DNA of 64,000 nt. It comes from an uncultured Muribaculaceae bacterium (lineage in GTDB: Bacteria; Bacteroidota; Bacteroidia; Bacteroidales; Muribaculaceae). Below, one piece after another: positions 38,081 to 48,377 of the stretch. The stretch covers positions 1 through 64,000 of the forward strand of contig CALUIB010000010.1 in assembly GCA_944320595.1 (NCBI GenBank), read 5' to 3'. The notes under the pieces are model-generated. The model ran no database searches and was not told the origin of the DNA. It saw nothing but the letters and a program-made list of their open reading frames with translations. Position 1 is the stretch's first letter. Every line of letters begins with the position of its first letter. The position numbers and the translations under genes are program-made.

Positions 38081-38114
38081 AAAGGGTGCGGCAAATTAAA
38101 TTGCCACACCCCTT
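38081..38114 (-). terminator. Terminator after ackA
   Basis: Stem 38081-38094 pairs with 38101-38114 (GGGTG and GGCAA against TTGCC and CACCC with one mismatch), with A/T tracts on both ends. It lies 35 bp past the ackA stop and upstream of the acyltransferase operon. Confidence 0.75.
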
Positions 38115-38148
38115 ATCGTTAGCGGTAATTGTACAGAGCCAGTGCAGG

Positions 38149-39360
38149 TTAATTTATTTCCCTGCCCTCTACTATGGCCTCGGTGTCGCATGCAATCATG
38201 TATTCCTCGTCGGTGGGGATTACCACGACTTTTACTCGCGATTCGGGTGTAGAGATTACAGCTTCTTCGCCTCTCACCTTGGCATTCACCGCAGCTTCTA
38301 TTTCCACGCCCATGAAACCAAGTGTTGCACATACATTGTATCGGGTTGCCTGCTGGTTTTCACCTACGCCGCCAGTGAATACGATTATGTCAATGCCACC
38401 CATTTCGGCGGCGTATGCGCCTATGTATTTCGTAATGCGGTGTTCGTACATCTTCAGCGTGAGTTTGGCCCGCTCGTTGCCGTTCTTGATGGCTTCGTCA
38501 ATCTCCCTCATGTCGGAAGATATTTCAGAGAACCCTGCCACGCCGCTTTTTTTGTTGATTATGTTTTGGAGGTCGGCGGCCGACAGGTTGTGCTTTTCCA
38601 TCAAGAAGGTAAGTGCGCCAGGGTCAACATCGCCGCAGCGAGTACCCATCATAAGCCCTTCGACAGGGGTAAGGCCCATTGAAGTGTCGATGCTTTTGCC
38701 GTTCATCACTGCCGTTATGCTGCCTCCGTTGCCTATATGGCAGGTTATTATCTTTTGTGTGTTGTAGTCAACGCCGAGGAAGTCGCACACGCGCCGTGAC
38801 ACATAACGGTGACTGGTTCCGTGGAACCCGTATCGGCGTACACCGTCGCGTTCGTAATATTCGTATGGCAGCGGGTACATGTATGATTCGGGCGGCATAG
38901 TTTGGTGGAAAGCCGTGTCGAATACCGCCACTTGCGGAACATTTGGCAGGATGCTTGTGATAGCGTCTATGCCGGCCATGTTTACGGGGTTATGCAGCGG
39001 TGCAATTGCATAACATTGCTTGATTTTTTCGATAACTTCGGCATCGATTAGGACGCTTTTATTGAACTTTTCCCCGCCATGCACCACGCGGTGTCCCACG
39101 GCATCGATTTCATCGAATGCCTTGATGCAGCCATATTCGGCACTTGTGAGTATGTCGAGTATGGCTTTTATGGCCTCGTTGTGGTTGGTGATATTGAGGC
39201 TTACGTTCTTTTTTGAGCCGTCGGCGACCTTGAATTTGATGAAGGCATCGTGGAGGCCTATTTTTTCCACGCCGCCTTCGGCCAGCACTTTGTTGGCTTT
39301 TATCTCTATTAATTTGTACTTAACGGAACTGCTTCCGCAATTAAGCACTAATATATTCAT
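38149..39360 (-). CDS. ackA: Acetate kinase
   Basis: A 403-aa ASKHA-fold enzyme making ATP from acetyl phosphate. ILVLNCGSSSVKYKLIE at the N-terminus, HRVVHGG, VFDTAFHQTMP, GFHGTSHRYVSRR, CHIGNGGSITAV and the ATP motif FTGGVGEN are intact. It follows pta by 30 bp in the minus direction; together they form the acetate fermentation pathway. Confidence 0.97.
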   Translation of the reverse strand: MNILVLNCGSSSVKYKLIEIKANKVLAEGGVEKIGLHDAFIKFKVADGSKKNVSLNITNHNEAIKAILDILTSAEYGCIKAFDEIDAVGHRVVHGGEKFNKSVLIDAEVIEKIKQCYAIAPLHNPVNMAGIDAITSILPNVPQVAVFDTAFHQTMPPESYMYPLPYEYYERDGVRRYGFHGTSHRYVSRRVCDFLGVDYNTQKIITCHIGNGGSITAVMNGKSIDTSMGLTPVEGLMMGTRCGDVDPGALTFLMEKHNLSAADLQNIINKKSGVAGFSEISSDMREIDEAIKNGNERAKLTLKMYEHRITKYIGAYAAEMGGIDIIVFTGGVGENQQATRYNVCATLGFMGVEIEAAVNAKVRGEEAVISTPESRVKVVVIPTDEEYMIACDTEAIVEGREIN

Positions 39361-39390
39361 AACAGTATTTAAATAATAGGTGTGAAGTGA

Positions 39391-40404
39391 TTATTTTTGG
39401 TTCATCCCTATTGCTTGGTTGCAGGTGATGATTATGGTCTTGTAAATGTCTTCGGCACTGCAACCTCTCGACAGGTCGTTGACCGGCCTTGCAAGACCTT
39501 GCAGGATTGGGCCTACGGCTTGTGCGTTGCCTATGCGCTGCACGAGTTTGTAGGCGATGTTGCCCACGTCGAGCGATGGGAATACAAGCACGTTGGCGTG
39601 GCCTGCAATGTTGCTTCCCGGGGCTTTGCTGAGGCCGACCGAGGGAACAAGGGCTGCATCAGCTTGTAGTTCGCCGTCGATGGCAAGCGTCGGGTCGAGT
39701 TCTCGTGCCAATTTTGTGGCTTCTACGACTTTGTCAACACTTTCGTGTGATGCGCTGCCCTTGGTGGAGAAACTTAGCATTGCCACTCTCGGCTCGATGT
39801 TGGCGATGTCGCGTGCCGTTTTTGCCGTAGCAATTGCTATTTGTGCCAATTCGGTTGCAGTGGGTGCCGGTACCACAGCGCAATCGGCAAACACCATCAT
39901 GCCATCGGTGCCGTATGGCGAACCGGCAGGCATCAGCATAAGGAATGCGCCGGAAACCACGCTTATGCCAGGTTGCGTTTTTATGACCTGGAATGCAGCC
40001 CTTAGCACGTTGCCTGTGGTGTTCCTTGCACCTGCGACTTGTCCGTCGGCTTCTCCCGATTTGATGATAAGGCAGCCCAGATATAATGGGTCTTTTGCCT
40101 TTTTGCGAGCATCTTCGATTGTTATGCCTTTTGATTTGCGCAGCTCATAGAAAAGCTGGGCGTATTTTTCGGTGAAATTGTCGTCATTTGGGTCGATGAT
40201 TTTGGCTTCACCGATGTGAGTGAGACCTAAATCCTTTGCTTCGTCAAGGATTTTGGCAGGGTCGCCTATCAAGTATATATCGGCAATGCCGTCGGCAATC
40301 ACTTGGTTGGCTGCCTGGAGAGTGCGAGGCTCGGTGCCTTCGGGCAGCACTATGCGTTGCCTGTTGGCTATAGCCTTGTCTTTTAGAGTGTTAAATAGTC
40401 CCAT
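39391..40404 (-). CDS. pta: Phosphate acetyltransferase
   Basis: A 337-aa enzyme exchanging CoA for phosphate on acetyl-CoA. It is the short form without the N-terminal DRTGG regulatory domains. Typical blocks: [49 protein letters not shown] and [17 protein letters not shown]. First gene of pta-ackA. Confidence 0.96.
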   Translation of the reverse strand: MGLFNTLKDKAIANRQRIVLPEGTEPRTLQAANQVIADGIADIYLIGDPAKILDEAKDLGLTHIGEAKIIDPNDDNFTEKYAQLFYELRKSKGITIEDARKKAKDPLYLGCLIIKSGEADGQVAGARNTTGNVLRAAFQVIKTQPGISVVSGAFLMLMPAGSPYGTDGMMVFADCAVVPAPTATELAQIAIATAKTARDIANIEPRVAMLSFSTKGSASHESVDKVVEATKLARELDPTLAIDGELQADAALVPSVGLSKAPGSNIAGHANVLVFPSLDVGNIAYKLVQRIGNAQAVGPILQGLARPVNDLSRGCSAEDIYKTIIITCNQAIGMNQK

Positions 40405-40489
40405 AAATATAGATTATTAAGTTTTTACAAAATTATAATTAAATCTGAAAAAGAGGGGGATAAAAAGCGTAAAAAAGCGACCAAAAAAT

Positions 40490-40533
40490 CAAGAGGTTGC
40501 TTAAATTTTGCGAAATCTTAGAGACAGGCTATT
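40490..40533. repeat. Degenerate copy of the 4794-4866 palindromic repeat
   Basis: Positions 40490-40511 match the arm of the left-end palindrome at 19 of 22 bases. The following 40510-40533 resembles the opposite arm (GCGAAATCTTAGAGACAGGCT against GCAAAATTTAAGCAGGCT), as if the loop had been lost. It lies in the 220-bp gap between pta and the START-like gene; no other feature is clear there. Confidence 0.4.
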
Positions 40534-40624
40534 GGTTTAAGGCATTATGCAAAAAAAGTTTTTGGGTATATGTTGCCAGTATCGTATTATTGTATTTATT
40601 TCGCACCGAAATCAAGATTTAATT

Positions 40625-41014
40625 ATGGATAAAGTAAAATTCACAATAGAATACCCGATGAAAAGTGTGCCTGTGGCACTTTTATGGACTTACTTGTCAA
40701 CCCCGAGTGGACTTAAATACTGGTTTTGTGACACGGTGAAACAAGAGGGAAAGCACTATACTTTCGGTTGGAGCGGGAGTGAGCAAGAGGCCATGCTCGT
40801 GGCTATGCGCACATATAGCTATATGCGTTTTCACTGGATTGACGAGAATGACAAAAGCTATTTTGAATTAAGAATAGAGGTTTCGGAATTGACCGACAGC
40901 ACCGACCTTGTCATAACTGATTATTCCTTACCCGAAGAACTTGAAGAGTCGCGTGACGTGTGGAACAACCAGGTGGAAGCATTGCAGCGGCAATTAGGGT
41001 GCGTTGCAGATTGA
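40625..41014 (+). CDS. START-like (AHSA1-type) domain protein
   Basis: A 129-aa protein of the SRPBCC/START-like fold: MDKVKFTIEYPMKSVPVALLW, then LKYWFCDTVKQEGKHYTFGWSG split by the ligand-cavity loops, and a C-terminal helix. Bacteroidetes encode one such cytosolic protein of unknown ligand. ATG 40625 starts at the first strand; an upstream ATG at 40547 would add 26 residues not in the family. Upstream of lptF/G and ribBA. Confidence 0.82.
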   Translation: MDKVKFTIEYPMKSVPVALLWTYLSTPSGLKYWFCDTVKQEGKHYTFGWSGSEQEAMLVAMRTYSYMRFHWIDENDKSYFELRIEVSELTDSTDLVITDYSLPEELEESRDVWNNQVEALQRQLGCVAD

Positions 41015-41082
41015 AAAAACTTGTGGTAATTGGAATAAATAGCTAATTTTGCAGCATTACTAAAAGCATATAGTGACATTCG

Positions 41083-43005
41083 ATGTTTAAGATAAAAAGA
41101 CTATATTTATTTGTACTACAGACATTTTTGCCATTATTCATAATGACATTTTTTATTTGTCTTTTTATCGTTTTGATGCAGTTCCTGTGGCGGTATATCG
41201 ACGACTTGGTGGGAAAAGGACTTGACGTGGCTGTCATAGCCGAACTGTTTTTCTATGCTGCCTTGACTATGGTGCCGCTGGCTCTTCCGTTGGCCATATT
41301 GCTTGCTTCGCTGATGGCGTTTGGCAACCTTGGCGAACACTTGGAACTCACGGCGATGAAATCGGCGGGTGTGTCGTTGATTAAAGTGATGAGCCCGTTG
41401 ATAATATTTTTGGCATTCGTGTCGGTGGGAGCGTTCTTCTTCCAAAACGATGTTTTGCCAAAGGCGCAGGTGAAGATGTGGAGCTTGCTGTTTTCGATGC
41501 GGCAAAAGTCTCCTGAGCTGGATATTCCAGAGGGTGCATTTTATGACCAGATTGAAGGGTATAATCTGTATGTCAAACAGAAGGACAGGGAGACCGGTAT
41601 GCTGTATGGCATGATGATTTACGATGTGTCGAATGGATATGGATATGCCAATATAATAGTGTCTGACTCTGGAAAACTTAGCATGACCACCGACAAGAAA
41701 CATCTTGTGTTACAACTGTTCAGCGGAGAATCGTTCGAAGATTTGAAGGACAACAGCACGGCAAGGTCGCGCAGGAATACGGGTATGCTTTACCGGCGTG
41801 AATCGTTCAAGACAAAGGAGATACTTATTCCATTTGATGCTACATTCAATCGTATGGGCGACGAGACTATGAGTAACCAGTATATAGGCAAGAATTTCAC
41901 CGAACTTAACCATACAATCGATTCACTCATGGTGAGAACCGACTCGATAGGTGACGGGCTTGCCGATAAGTTGCTCGACGAGCCTTTGTGTGGAGTTGCG
42001 CAGCGAAAGATAACTTACAAAAACGACGAACGAATAGCCACGCCAATACCGCCTGTGGCAATCTCACGGGCTATCGACGTTGACTCGATTATCAATTCGA
42101 TGTCGGTCAATGACAAACGCAATGTGATAGAGTCGGCCAAGAACAAGGCCGTGAGGTTGAAACAGGAGATGCAATTCAAGGGGTACGCCCTTGAGGACAA
42201 TCTTGCCACAATGCGCAGGCATGAAATTGAATTACAGAAAAAATTCACTTTGTCGTTTGCATGCCTTATATTTTTCTTTATAGGTGCGCCGCTTGGGGCT
42301 ATCATACGCAAGGGGGGGCTTGGCGTTCCTATTGTAATATCGGTGTTCTTGTTTATTGTGTATTACATCATCGATAACACCGGCTATAAGTTGGCTCGTG
42401 ACGGTCATTGGGCCGTGTGGGAAGGTATTTGGCTCAGTAGCGAGGTGTTGCTCCCGCTTGGCATTTTCTTTACTTATAAGGCTGTTAATGACTCGGCTGT
42501 GTTTAACCCCGATGCTTACGTGAATTTCTTTAAGCGTATCACAGGCCAGCAGCAGGTGCGGCACCTACAGCTGAAGGATATTGTTATGGACGACATGGTT
42601 CCATCGGTTGCCATAACGAAGTTGGAAAGCTTGAAAAACAATTGCGAAAGTTTCTTGTCAAGGTATAGCAAGCAGCAAAGTTATTTGGCTTATTGGACGC
42701 AGGGGTATGACATGGCTGCTCTGAAACAGTTGTCGCAAGAATTGGAAACGACGGTGGATTATATGAGCAATTCCACAAAAATCTTGGTCATAAACAAATT
42801 GATGGACTATCCCGTTTTGCGATTTTTGCTGACTTATAACCCTGTGGGTAATAAAAAGGTGGGCGTAGTTGTGGCCTGCTTGCTGCCTATAGGCTTGCTT
42901 GGTTACATGATTGGTGTTGTGCATCAGAAAAATCTGAAACGCGACATCAGGACGATAATTAAAGTAAGCGATGAGTTGCTTGCTATGATTAAGGAAGAAA
43001 AATAA
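41083..43005 (+). CDS. LptF/LptG-family permease
   Basis: A 640-aa protein of the YjgP/YjgQ family, the membrane part of the LPS export ABC transporter LptB2FG. It has N-terminal helices (about 10-30, 50-75, 95-120), a large periplasmic beta-jellyroll (about 130-380), and C-terminal helices with [22 protein letters not shown]-type sequence, plus an extra C-terminal domain with a final hydrophobic helix (about 602-622), a Bacteroidetes feature. It is 14 bp upstream of ribBA. Confidence 0.88.
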   Translation: MFKIKRLYLFVLQTFLPLFIMTFFICLFIVLMQFLWRYIDDLVGKGLDVAVIAELFFYAALTMVPLALPLAILLASLMAFGNLGEHLELTAMKSAGVSLIKVMSPLIIFLAFVSVGAFFFQNDVLPKAQVKMWSLLFSMRQKSPELDIPEGAFYDQIEGYNLYVKQKDRETGMLYGMMIYDVSNGYGYANIIVSDSGKLSMTTDKKHLVLQLFSGESFEDLKDNSTARSRRNTGMLYRRESFKTKEILIPFDATFNRMGDETMSNQYIGKNFTELNHTIDSLMVRTDSIGDGLADKLLDEPLCGVAQRKITYKNDERIATPIPPVAISRAIDVDSIINSMSVNDKRNVIESAKNKAVRLKQEMQFKGYALEDNLATMRRHEIELQKKFTLSFACLIFFFIGAPLGAIIRKGGLGVPIVISVFLFIVYYIIDNTGYKLARDGHWAVWEGIWLSSEVLLPLGIFFTYKAVNDSAVFNPDAYVNFFKRITGQQQVRHLQLKDIVMDDMVPSVAITKLESLKNNCESFLSRYSKQQSYLAYWTQGYDMAALKQLSQELETTVDYMSNSTKILVINKLMDYPVLRFLLTYNPVGNKKVGVVVACLLPIGLLGYMIGVVHQKNLKRDIRTIIKVSDELLAMIKEEK

Positions 43006-43019
43006 ACGAATTATATATT

Positions 43020-44234
43020 ATGGAAGATATAAAATTAAATAGCATTGATGAGGCTATAGCCCAAATAAGGGGTGGAGGTTTCATAATTGTGGTCGATGAT
43101 GAAGACCGCGAAAATGAGGGAGATTTTATAATAGCTGCCGAGAAAATCACTGAAGAAAAGGTTAACTTCATGCTCCGAGAGGGGAGAGGCGTGCTTTGTG
43201 CGCCTATAACGGCACAGCGTTGCCATGAATTGAACTTGAATATGCAGGTTGATGAAAACACCTCGATGCTTGGAACGCCGTTTACAGTAACGGTTGACTT
43301 GCTCGAAGGCTGCACCACCGGTGTGTCGATGCACGACCGGGCTGAAACCATCAAAGCTCTTGCCAATCCGGAATTGAAACCAAGCGACCTTGGCCGTCCG
43401 GGGCATATCAACCCGTTACGGGCACAGGATCGTGGAGTGTTGGTTAGGGCGGGGCATACCGAAGCGGCGATTGACATCACCAAGCTTGCCGGCCTTTATC
43501 CAGCAGCCGCATTGATAGAAATTATCAATCCCGATGGAACAATGGCGCGGCTGCCGCAGTTGAAGAAAGTCTCAGAGAAATTCAACATACCTATAATTTC
43601 GATTAAAGACCTTATTGCTTATCGCCTGCGTACCGAGACTGTAGTTGAAGTAGGCGAGGAGGTGGATATGCCTACTGAGTATGGGCACTTCCGTTTGATT
43701 CCTTTCCGTCAAATCTCCAATGGACTTGAACATATAGCCTTGATTAAAGGTAGCTGGGAACCCGATGAGCCGATACTTGTCAGGGTTCACTCATCGTGCA
43801 TTACGGGTGATATATTCGGCTCGTTGCGTTGCGAGTGTGGCGACCAATTGCACCTTGCAATGCGTGAGATAGAGGAGGCTGGAAAAGGCGTTGTGGTGTA
43901 TATGAACCAGGAAGGCCGTGGTATTGGCTTGATGAACAAAATCAGGGCTTATAAGTTACAGGAAAATGGTTACGACACGGTAGATGCCAATGTGCATTTA
44001 GGTTTTAAGCCTGATGAACGTGATTATGGTGTTGGTGCCAATATACTTCGTTTGTTGGGCGTGAGGAAGATGCGCTTGCTTACCAATAATCCAGTGAAAC
44101 GGGTGGGCTTGGAGAGCTATGGCCTTGAAGTAGTGGAAAATGTGCCTATTGAAATTGAGCCAAACAAATATAACAGGTTTTATATGCACACCAAGAAAAC
44201 TCGCATGGGGCATAACCTCCACAACGTGGAATAA
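43020..44234 (+). CDS. ribBA: Bifunctional DHBP synthase / GTP cyclohydrolase II
   Basis: A 404-aa riboflavin-pathway fusion. Residues about 1-205 are 3,4-dihydroxy-2-butanone 4-phosphate synthase ([17 protein letters not shown], the substrate loop LDRA-type [20 protein letters not shown]). Residues about 206-404 are GTP cyclohydrolase II with the zinc cysteines in [16 protein letters not shown] and NQEGRGIGL. Both domains look active. A terminator follows. Confidence 0.97.
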   Translation: MEDIKLNSIDEAIAQIRGGGFIIVVDDEDRENEGDFIIAAEKITEEKVNFMLREGRGVLCAPITAQRCHELNLNMQVDENTSMLGTPFTVTVDLLEGCTTGVSMHDRAETIKALANPELKPSDLGRPGHINPLRAQDRGVLVRAGHTEAAIDITKLAGLYPAAALIEIINPDGTMARLPQLKKVSEKFNIPIISIKDLIAYRLRTETVVEVGEEVDMPTEYGHFRLIPFRQISNGLEHIALIKGSWEPDEPILVRVHSSCITGDIFGSLRCECGDQLHLAMREIEEAGKGVVVYMNQEGRGIGLMNKIRAYKLQENGYDTVDANVHLGFKPDERDYGVGANILRLLGVRKMRLLTNNPVKRVGLESYGLEVVENVPIEIEPNKYNRFYMHTKKTRMGHNLHNVE

Positions 44235-44271
44235 CTGTGTCCGCATAGGATGTGCAAAAAATGGGAGTAAC

Positions 44272-44314
44272 ACCCCCTTTGTAAAGTAACCAACTTTGCA
44301 AAGGGGTATTTTTT
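44272..44314 (+). terminator. Terminator after ribBA
   Basis: A long stem (ACCCCCTTTGTAAAG with CTTTGCAAAGGGGTAT, one bulge) is followed by TTTTTTG. Confidence 0.8.
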
Positions 44315-44388
44315 GTTTTTATCGGAGGACTTAAAAAAACATTGCAGCTTCGGCTTAATCTGCGGATAATAAAAAAATGTTTTGATTA

Positions 44389-44420
44389 TTTGCGAATATC
44401 GATATGAGTAATTATCTTTG
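44389..44420 (+). promoter_or_regulatory. Promoter upstream of the rtcB-prfH leader
   Basis: TTTG at 44389-44392, a 20-nt spacer and TATCTTTG at 44413-44420 are a near-perfect Bacteroidetes promoter, starting transcription near 44427, about 410 nt before the rtcB ATG. Confidence 0.7.
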
Positions 44421-44426
44421 CAAGCC

Positions 44427-44600
44427 GACAGGTTGGGTGTCAGTGTGCATCAAGTTTGCCTGTTGAAATAAATAACCATTACAAATTTTCTATATTTATA
44501 TCATTGTAATACGCATGAAGAAGAGATTTTTTAATTAATCCTTAATTCTGCAATTCGTTTTAAGCAAGTGAGTCTATCACTTGGTGATACTTTTTATTTT
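44427..44600 (+). ncRNA. Structured leader or small RNA with attenuator-like end (rtcB upstream)
   Basis: The transcript from the 44413 promoter has an early ACAGG/CCTGT pairing, a TTACAA/TTGTAA stem, and ends in two overlapping hairpins. A perfect 7-bp stem (44565-44571 with 44577-44583) competes with a bulged 8-bp stem (44571-44580 with 44583-44590) that is followed by TTTTTATTTTT. This is the arrangement of an antiterminator and terminator. It may be a free small RNA or a transcription attenuator for rtcB-prfH. No known RNA family is recognised. Confidence 0.45.
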
Positions 44601-44840
44601 TCATATATCGTACAGCCCTTTTTTTGTATATAAATGGGGTAATGGCGTGATGCCAGAGGGCAAAGTGTCTCGTATTGTTGCAGAATTATAAGCATTTCCA
44701 ATAATCGAGAGTGTTGCGGCATGGGAAATGATGCCGTGAAGGAGAGATGTGTGTATGCCGTTTCTCTCTATGCATGGGGGCGCCGGAAGTAAAGTTCCGC
44801 TACATCCTCAGTAGTTTAATTCTGTTACATAAAATTTTGT
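44601..44840 (+). other. Second half of the rtcB leader region
   Basis: This is 240 bp without an open frame. It contains several short stems: GGC-GTGAT-GCC, GGCAT/ATGCC, GAGAGA/TCTCTC around 44740-44780, and CGGAA/TTCCG near 44790-44810. The hexamer CGGCAT or its complement recurs three times. No second TAnnTTTG promoter was found, so rtcB is probably transcribed through the upstream leader. Confidence 0.4.
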
Positions 44841-46238
44841 ATGAAACTTAGGTCTAAAGATTTGACCAAATTGGGGGTGGCCGATAATGTGGCTCGCAGC
44901 CTTGCACTTGATGCCGCTGCACATTGGTGCAAGCACGACAGCGTAGAAACCATCATGTTGAAAATAGCAAATGTGGTTAGTTCGCCACAAGATTTTTACG
45001 ATGACTATGTGTGGGGAAAGTTTGCACGGGCTATAAAGCCTGAAAAAACGCAAGAAGTTGTAAGTAAGGAATATGATTTGTTTTCCGAACCGAAAGAGTT
45101 GAACATTTTCGGACAATGCATCATAGAAACTGATGCTATAAGGCAAATGAAGTTGGTATTACGACTGCCTATTTCTGTAAAGGGTGCTCTTATGCCCGAT
45201 GCCCATGCTGGTTACGGATTGCCGATAGGTGGCGTACTTGCTGCCGACAGGGCTGTTATACCGTATGGAGTAGGGCTTGACATAGGTTGCGGAATGATGC
45301 TTACCGTACTCGATGCAAAGGCTGATTTTGTGAAACGCTATTCGGCTCGCATTGAGCGCGTCTTGCTTGAATGGACGCATTTCGGAATGGAGGGTGGGCT
45401 CGCCGTGCGGCAAGACCATGAAGTGATGGACCGTGACGAGTGGCATGAAATAAGCCTGCTTAATCGATTGCAACGCAAGGCATGGCAGCAACTTGGCAGT
45501 TCGGGAGGTGGCAACCATTTTGTGGAGATAGGTGTGCTGAACGTGTATGCCAACAATGGACTTGGATTACCCGAAGACGAATATGTGGCATTGTTGTCGC
45601 ATTCTGGCTCGCGAGGGCTTGGTGCGGAAATTGCCAAATATTATGTGCAACGTGCGCATGAGCAGTGTATGCTGCCGCGGTCGGCATCACACCTTGTGTG
45701 GCTCGGGCTTGATACTGAGGCTGGAGCAGAATACTGGCGGTGCATGAAACTTGCCATAGATTACGCTACTGCGTGCCACGAATGTATTCATGCCAATATT
45801 GTCAGGAACATGGGATTAAGACCTGTTGCATCTACTTGCAGCCATCATAACATGGCAAGTGAAGAGATGGTGGACGGGCGAATGGTGGTTGTACATCGTA
45901 AAGGGGCTGTTGATGCCCAGCAGGGCAAACTGTCGATAATATCTGGTTCCATGTCAACAGCCGGATACCTTGTGATGGGTAAAGGATATGCCGATTCGCT
46001 GAATTCGGCTTCGCATGGTGCTGGCAGGGCAATGTCGAGGGCAGATGCTGCCGGGCGGTTTACAATGTCGGCTATGCGCAAGCAACTGAAGGAACGCGGC
46101 GTAACACTGTTAGGCGGCAGTGTAGAGGAGTGCGGTGACGCTTATAAGGATATAGAAACTGTAATTGCAAGTCAATCTATGATAATTAACGCGCAAGGCC
46201 GCTTTATGCCTAAAATAGTGAGAATGAATGACAAGTAA
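44841..46238 (+). CDS. rtcB: RtcB-family RNA ligase
   Basis: A 465-aa GTP- and Mn2+-dependent ligase joining 2',3'-cyclic phosphate (or 3'-phosphate) and 5'-OH RNA ends. The metal and guanylate-site motifs are complete: PDAHAGYGLPIGG, GVGLDIGCGM, GSSGGGNHFVE, SHSGSRGLG, CSHHNMA, VVHRKGAVDA (with the region of the guanylated His), SGSMSTAGYLV and SHGAGRAMSR. It is followed 6 bp later by prfH. In the known RtcB-PrfH systems the ligase repairs 16S rRNA cut at the decoding centre after PrfH releases the stalled peptide. Confidence 0.95.
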   Translation: MKLRSKDLTKLGVADNVARSLALDAAAHWCKHDSVETIMLKIANVVSSPQDFYDDYVWGKFARAIKPEKTQEVVSKEYDLFSEPKELNIFGQCIIETDAIRQMKLVLRLPISVKGALMPDAHAGYGLPIGGVLAADRAVIPYGVGLDIGCGMMLTVLDAKADFVKRYSARIERVLLEWTHFGMEGGLAVRQDHEVMDRDEWHEISLLNRLQRKAWQQLGSSGGGNHFVEIGVLNVYANNGLGLPEDEYVALLSHSGSRGLGAEIAKYYVQRAHEQCMLPRSASHLVWLGLDTEAGAEYWRCMKLAIDYATACHECIHANIVRNMGLRPVASTCSHHNMASEEMVDGRMVVVHRKGAVDAQQGKLSIISGSMSTAGYLVMGKGYADSLNSASHGAGRAMSRADAAGRFTMSAMRKQLKERGVTLLGGSVEECGDAYKDIETVIASQSMIINAQGRFMPKIVRMNDK

Positions 46239-46244
46239 AACAAG

Positions 46245-46868
46245 ATGGAAGAACTACTGTATTTGCAAATAACATCGGGCAGGGGGCCTGTGGAGTGTTG
46301 CCGCATAGTGGTGCTTGTGGTTAAGGAACTTATTGACGATGCCACACGCAGCGGTGTCAATGCCGAGGTTTGTTGCTACAATGATGGCCCGTCTCAAGGT
46401 ACATGGTCGTCGGCCACGGTGAAATTGTCTGGGCCAGAGGTGGACGCTTTTGCCGAGAAATGGTGTGGCAGCATACAATGGGTGGCGCAAAGCATTTATC
46501 GTCCGAATCATGGCCGCAAGAACTGGTTTGTGGGTGTTTCCTGGATAGAATTGCCTGCATTAACAGGCATGGAAGATGCCGATGAAATAGAGTATGAAAC
46601 GCTAAGGGCATCTGGCCCCGGAGGCCAACACGTGAACAAGACGGAATCGGCAGTCAGGGCAACCCATATACCTACTGGCATAAGTGTCTTGGCCTCTGAC
46701 AGGCGTTCGCAACAACAAAATAAGAAGTTGGCACGGGAACGCTTGTTGATGAAGGTTGCCATGCTGCGCCAGTCGAATTGCGAAAAACGCGATTATAATA
46801 ATTGGAATAACCATAATATGGTGCAACGCGGCAATCCGATAAAGGTTTTCAAGAAATCGATGCGATAA
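46245..46868 (+). CDS. prfH: Peptide chain release factor-like protein PrfH
   Basis: A 207-aa stand-alone release-factor homologue. The catalytic GGQ ([11 protein letters not shown], residues 126-128) and the following [11 protein letters not shown] helix are intact, while the codon-recognition domain of RF1/RF2 is absent and replaced by a short N-terminal domain beginning with [13 protein letters not shown]. Known PrfH proteins hydrolyse peptidyl-tRNA on ribosomes with damaged decoding centres, in partnership with RtcB, encoded just upstream. Confidence 0.93.
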   Translation: MEELLYLQITSGRGPVECCRIVVLVVKELIDDATRSGVNAEVCCYNDGPSQGTWSSATVKLSGPEVDAFAEKWCGSIQWVAQSIYRPNHGRKNWFVGVSWIELPALTGMEDADEIEYETLRASGPGGQHVNKTESAVRATHIPTGISVLASDRRSQQQNKKLARERLLMKVAMLRQSNCEKRDYNNWNNHNMVQRGNPIKVFKKSMR

Positions 46869-46875
46869 ATATCGC

Positions 46876-46910
46876 AAATGGCGGACAGGTCTCATGCCTG
46901 GCCGCCATTT
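46876..46910. terminator. Bidirectional terminator between prfH and rpiB
   Basis: Stem AAATGGCGG plus CAGG (46876-46889) pairs with CCTG plus CCGCCATTT (46897-46910) with one mismatch. It serves the convergent prfH and rpiB genes. Confidence 0.8.
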
Positions 46911-46934
46911 GTTATTGGGTGTTAAGTGGCGTGG

Positions 46935-47393
46935 TTATTGCTGCTTTACGGGAATTTTGTCGATGCGGCGTTGGTGGCGGCCACCTTCAAACGGCGTTTC
47001 AAGGAATGTCTTTACCATCTCTATGGCCTCGTCGTTGCTGACGAACCGGCCTGGGAGGGCAATCACGTTGGCGTCATTGTGCTGTCGGGCGAGGCGGGCA
47101 ATCTCGGGAGTCCAGCATAGAGCAGAGCGTATCCCCTGGTGCTTGTTGAGCGTCATGTTGATGCCTTCCCCGCTGCCGCATACCCCTATGCCTGGATAGC
47201 ACTTGCCGCTTTCAACGGCCTGGGCACATAGGTGTGCAAAGTCGGGATAGTCGCAACTTTCTTCGCTGTGAGTACCGAAGTCAACATACTTGATGCCGTT
47301 TTTTTGCAGGTATTCGATAATTGCCATTTTGGTGGCATATCCCGCATGGTCGCTGCAAAGACCCACGGGAATGTTTTCTTTGATGATAGACAT
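46935..47393 (-). CDS. rpiB: Ribose 5-phosphate isomerase B
   Basis: A 152-aa RpiB/LacA/LacB enzyme interconverting ribulose and ribose 5-phosphates. LCSDHAGYATKMAI, VDFGTHSEESCDYPDFAHL, the catalytic Cys in GIGVCGSGEGINMTLNKH and DANVIALPGRFV are typical. Monocistronic on the minus strand. Confidence 0.93.
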   Translation of the reverse strand: MSIIKENIPVGLCSDHAGYATKMAIIEYLQKNGIKYVDFGTHSEESCDYPDFAHLCAQAVESGKCYPGIGVCGSGEGINMTLNKHQGIRSALCWTPEIARLARQHNDANVIALPGRFVSNDEAIEMVKTFLETPFEGGRHQRRIDKIPVKQQ

Positions 47394-47416
47394 ATTTTTA
47401 AAACATTATTAAATAG

Positions 47417-48292
47417 TTACCTACTTCCAATTACAAGCAATATAAGCCCTGCAAGCAATACCGACAAGTCTATAAGCTTTAACCGTAAATTCTTTTCGCG
47501 CAAGGCTATTACCCCATACAGGAATGAGACTATGACGCTGCCTCGGCGAATCATCGACACAACGCTAATCATTGAGTCGTCATACGACAATGCGTAAAAA
47601 TAGGCCATGTCGGCAACAGTCAGGAAAATAGCTATGCATGGGATAGTCCACTTCCAGCGGAACGGTGTGTGGTCGTGTCCGGCACGCTTAAGTAACAATA
47701 CTGTTGCTCCCATTATTACCAATTGGTAAAGCGAGTACCATGCCTGCACTTGCAGCGGCTCGTAGCTGCGCAGCAGCCACTTGTCGTATAACCCACTTAT
47801 TGCGCCCAGTACCATTGCGCCAATGCTCATCCACAGCCATTGGTCGCCCGTTATCGAATGGCCTTCTTTCTTCCCGATGCGGCTAACCAAGTATAGTGAT
47901 GTGAAACCGAGCAGTATGCCGCACCATTGCAGCAAGTTTAGTGTTTCGCCATATATTAGCAATGCTCCCACAAGCACCAGTATGGGGCGTGTGGCATTGA
48001 TAGGGCCTGTGATGGTGAGCGGCAAATGCTTTATGCTGAAGTAGCCAAGTATCCATGAGCCAAGGACTATGACCGACTTTAGCACTATCAGTATGTGTCC
48101 GGTTATGCTGCCGCCAAATCCGAAATCTCCATTAATGACATCAGTCAGAATAATCGGAGACATTAGCAATGTGCCAAACAGTGTGTTAAGTAGAAGCACG
48201 GTGAGGACATTGTTGGCAGTCACCGACAATTTTTTGAAAACATCATAGAATCCAAGGCATAACGCCGAGGTTATAGCCAAAAGTACCCACAT
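47417..48292 (-). CDS. EamA/DMT-superfamily transporter
   Basis: A 291-aa protein with ten hydrophobic helices in two EamA repeats (the first with LGYFSIKHLPLTITGPINAT, the second with AYFYALSYDDSMISVVSMIRRGS). Drug/metabolite superfamily; substrate unknown. ATG 48292 (MWVLLAITS) begins the first helix; an in-frame ATG at 48343 adds an unlikely 17 residues. Confidence 0.82.
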   Translation of the reverse strand: MWVLLAITSALCLGFYDVFKKLSVTANNVLTVLLLNTLFGTLLMSPIILTDVINGDFGFGGSITGHILIVLKSVIVLGSWILGYFSIKHLPLTITGPINATRPILVLVGALLIYGETLNLLQWCGILLGFTSLYLVSRIGKKEGHSITGDQWLWMSIGAMVLGAISGLYDKWLLRSYEPLQVQAWYSLYQLVIMGATVLLLKRAGHDHTPFRWKWTIPCIAIFLTVADMAYFYALSYDDSMISVVSMIRRGSVIVSFLYGVIALREKNLRLKLIDLSVLLAGLILLVIGSR

Positions 48293-48377
48293 AAACCTGT
48301 AAAAATCCAGTGCAAAATTACGCAAAAATGGCAAAGTGTGCAATACAGTACCAGAGAGTGGCTGTATGGCGATTCCC

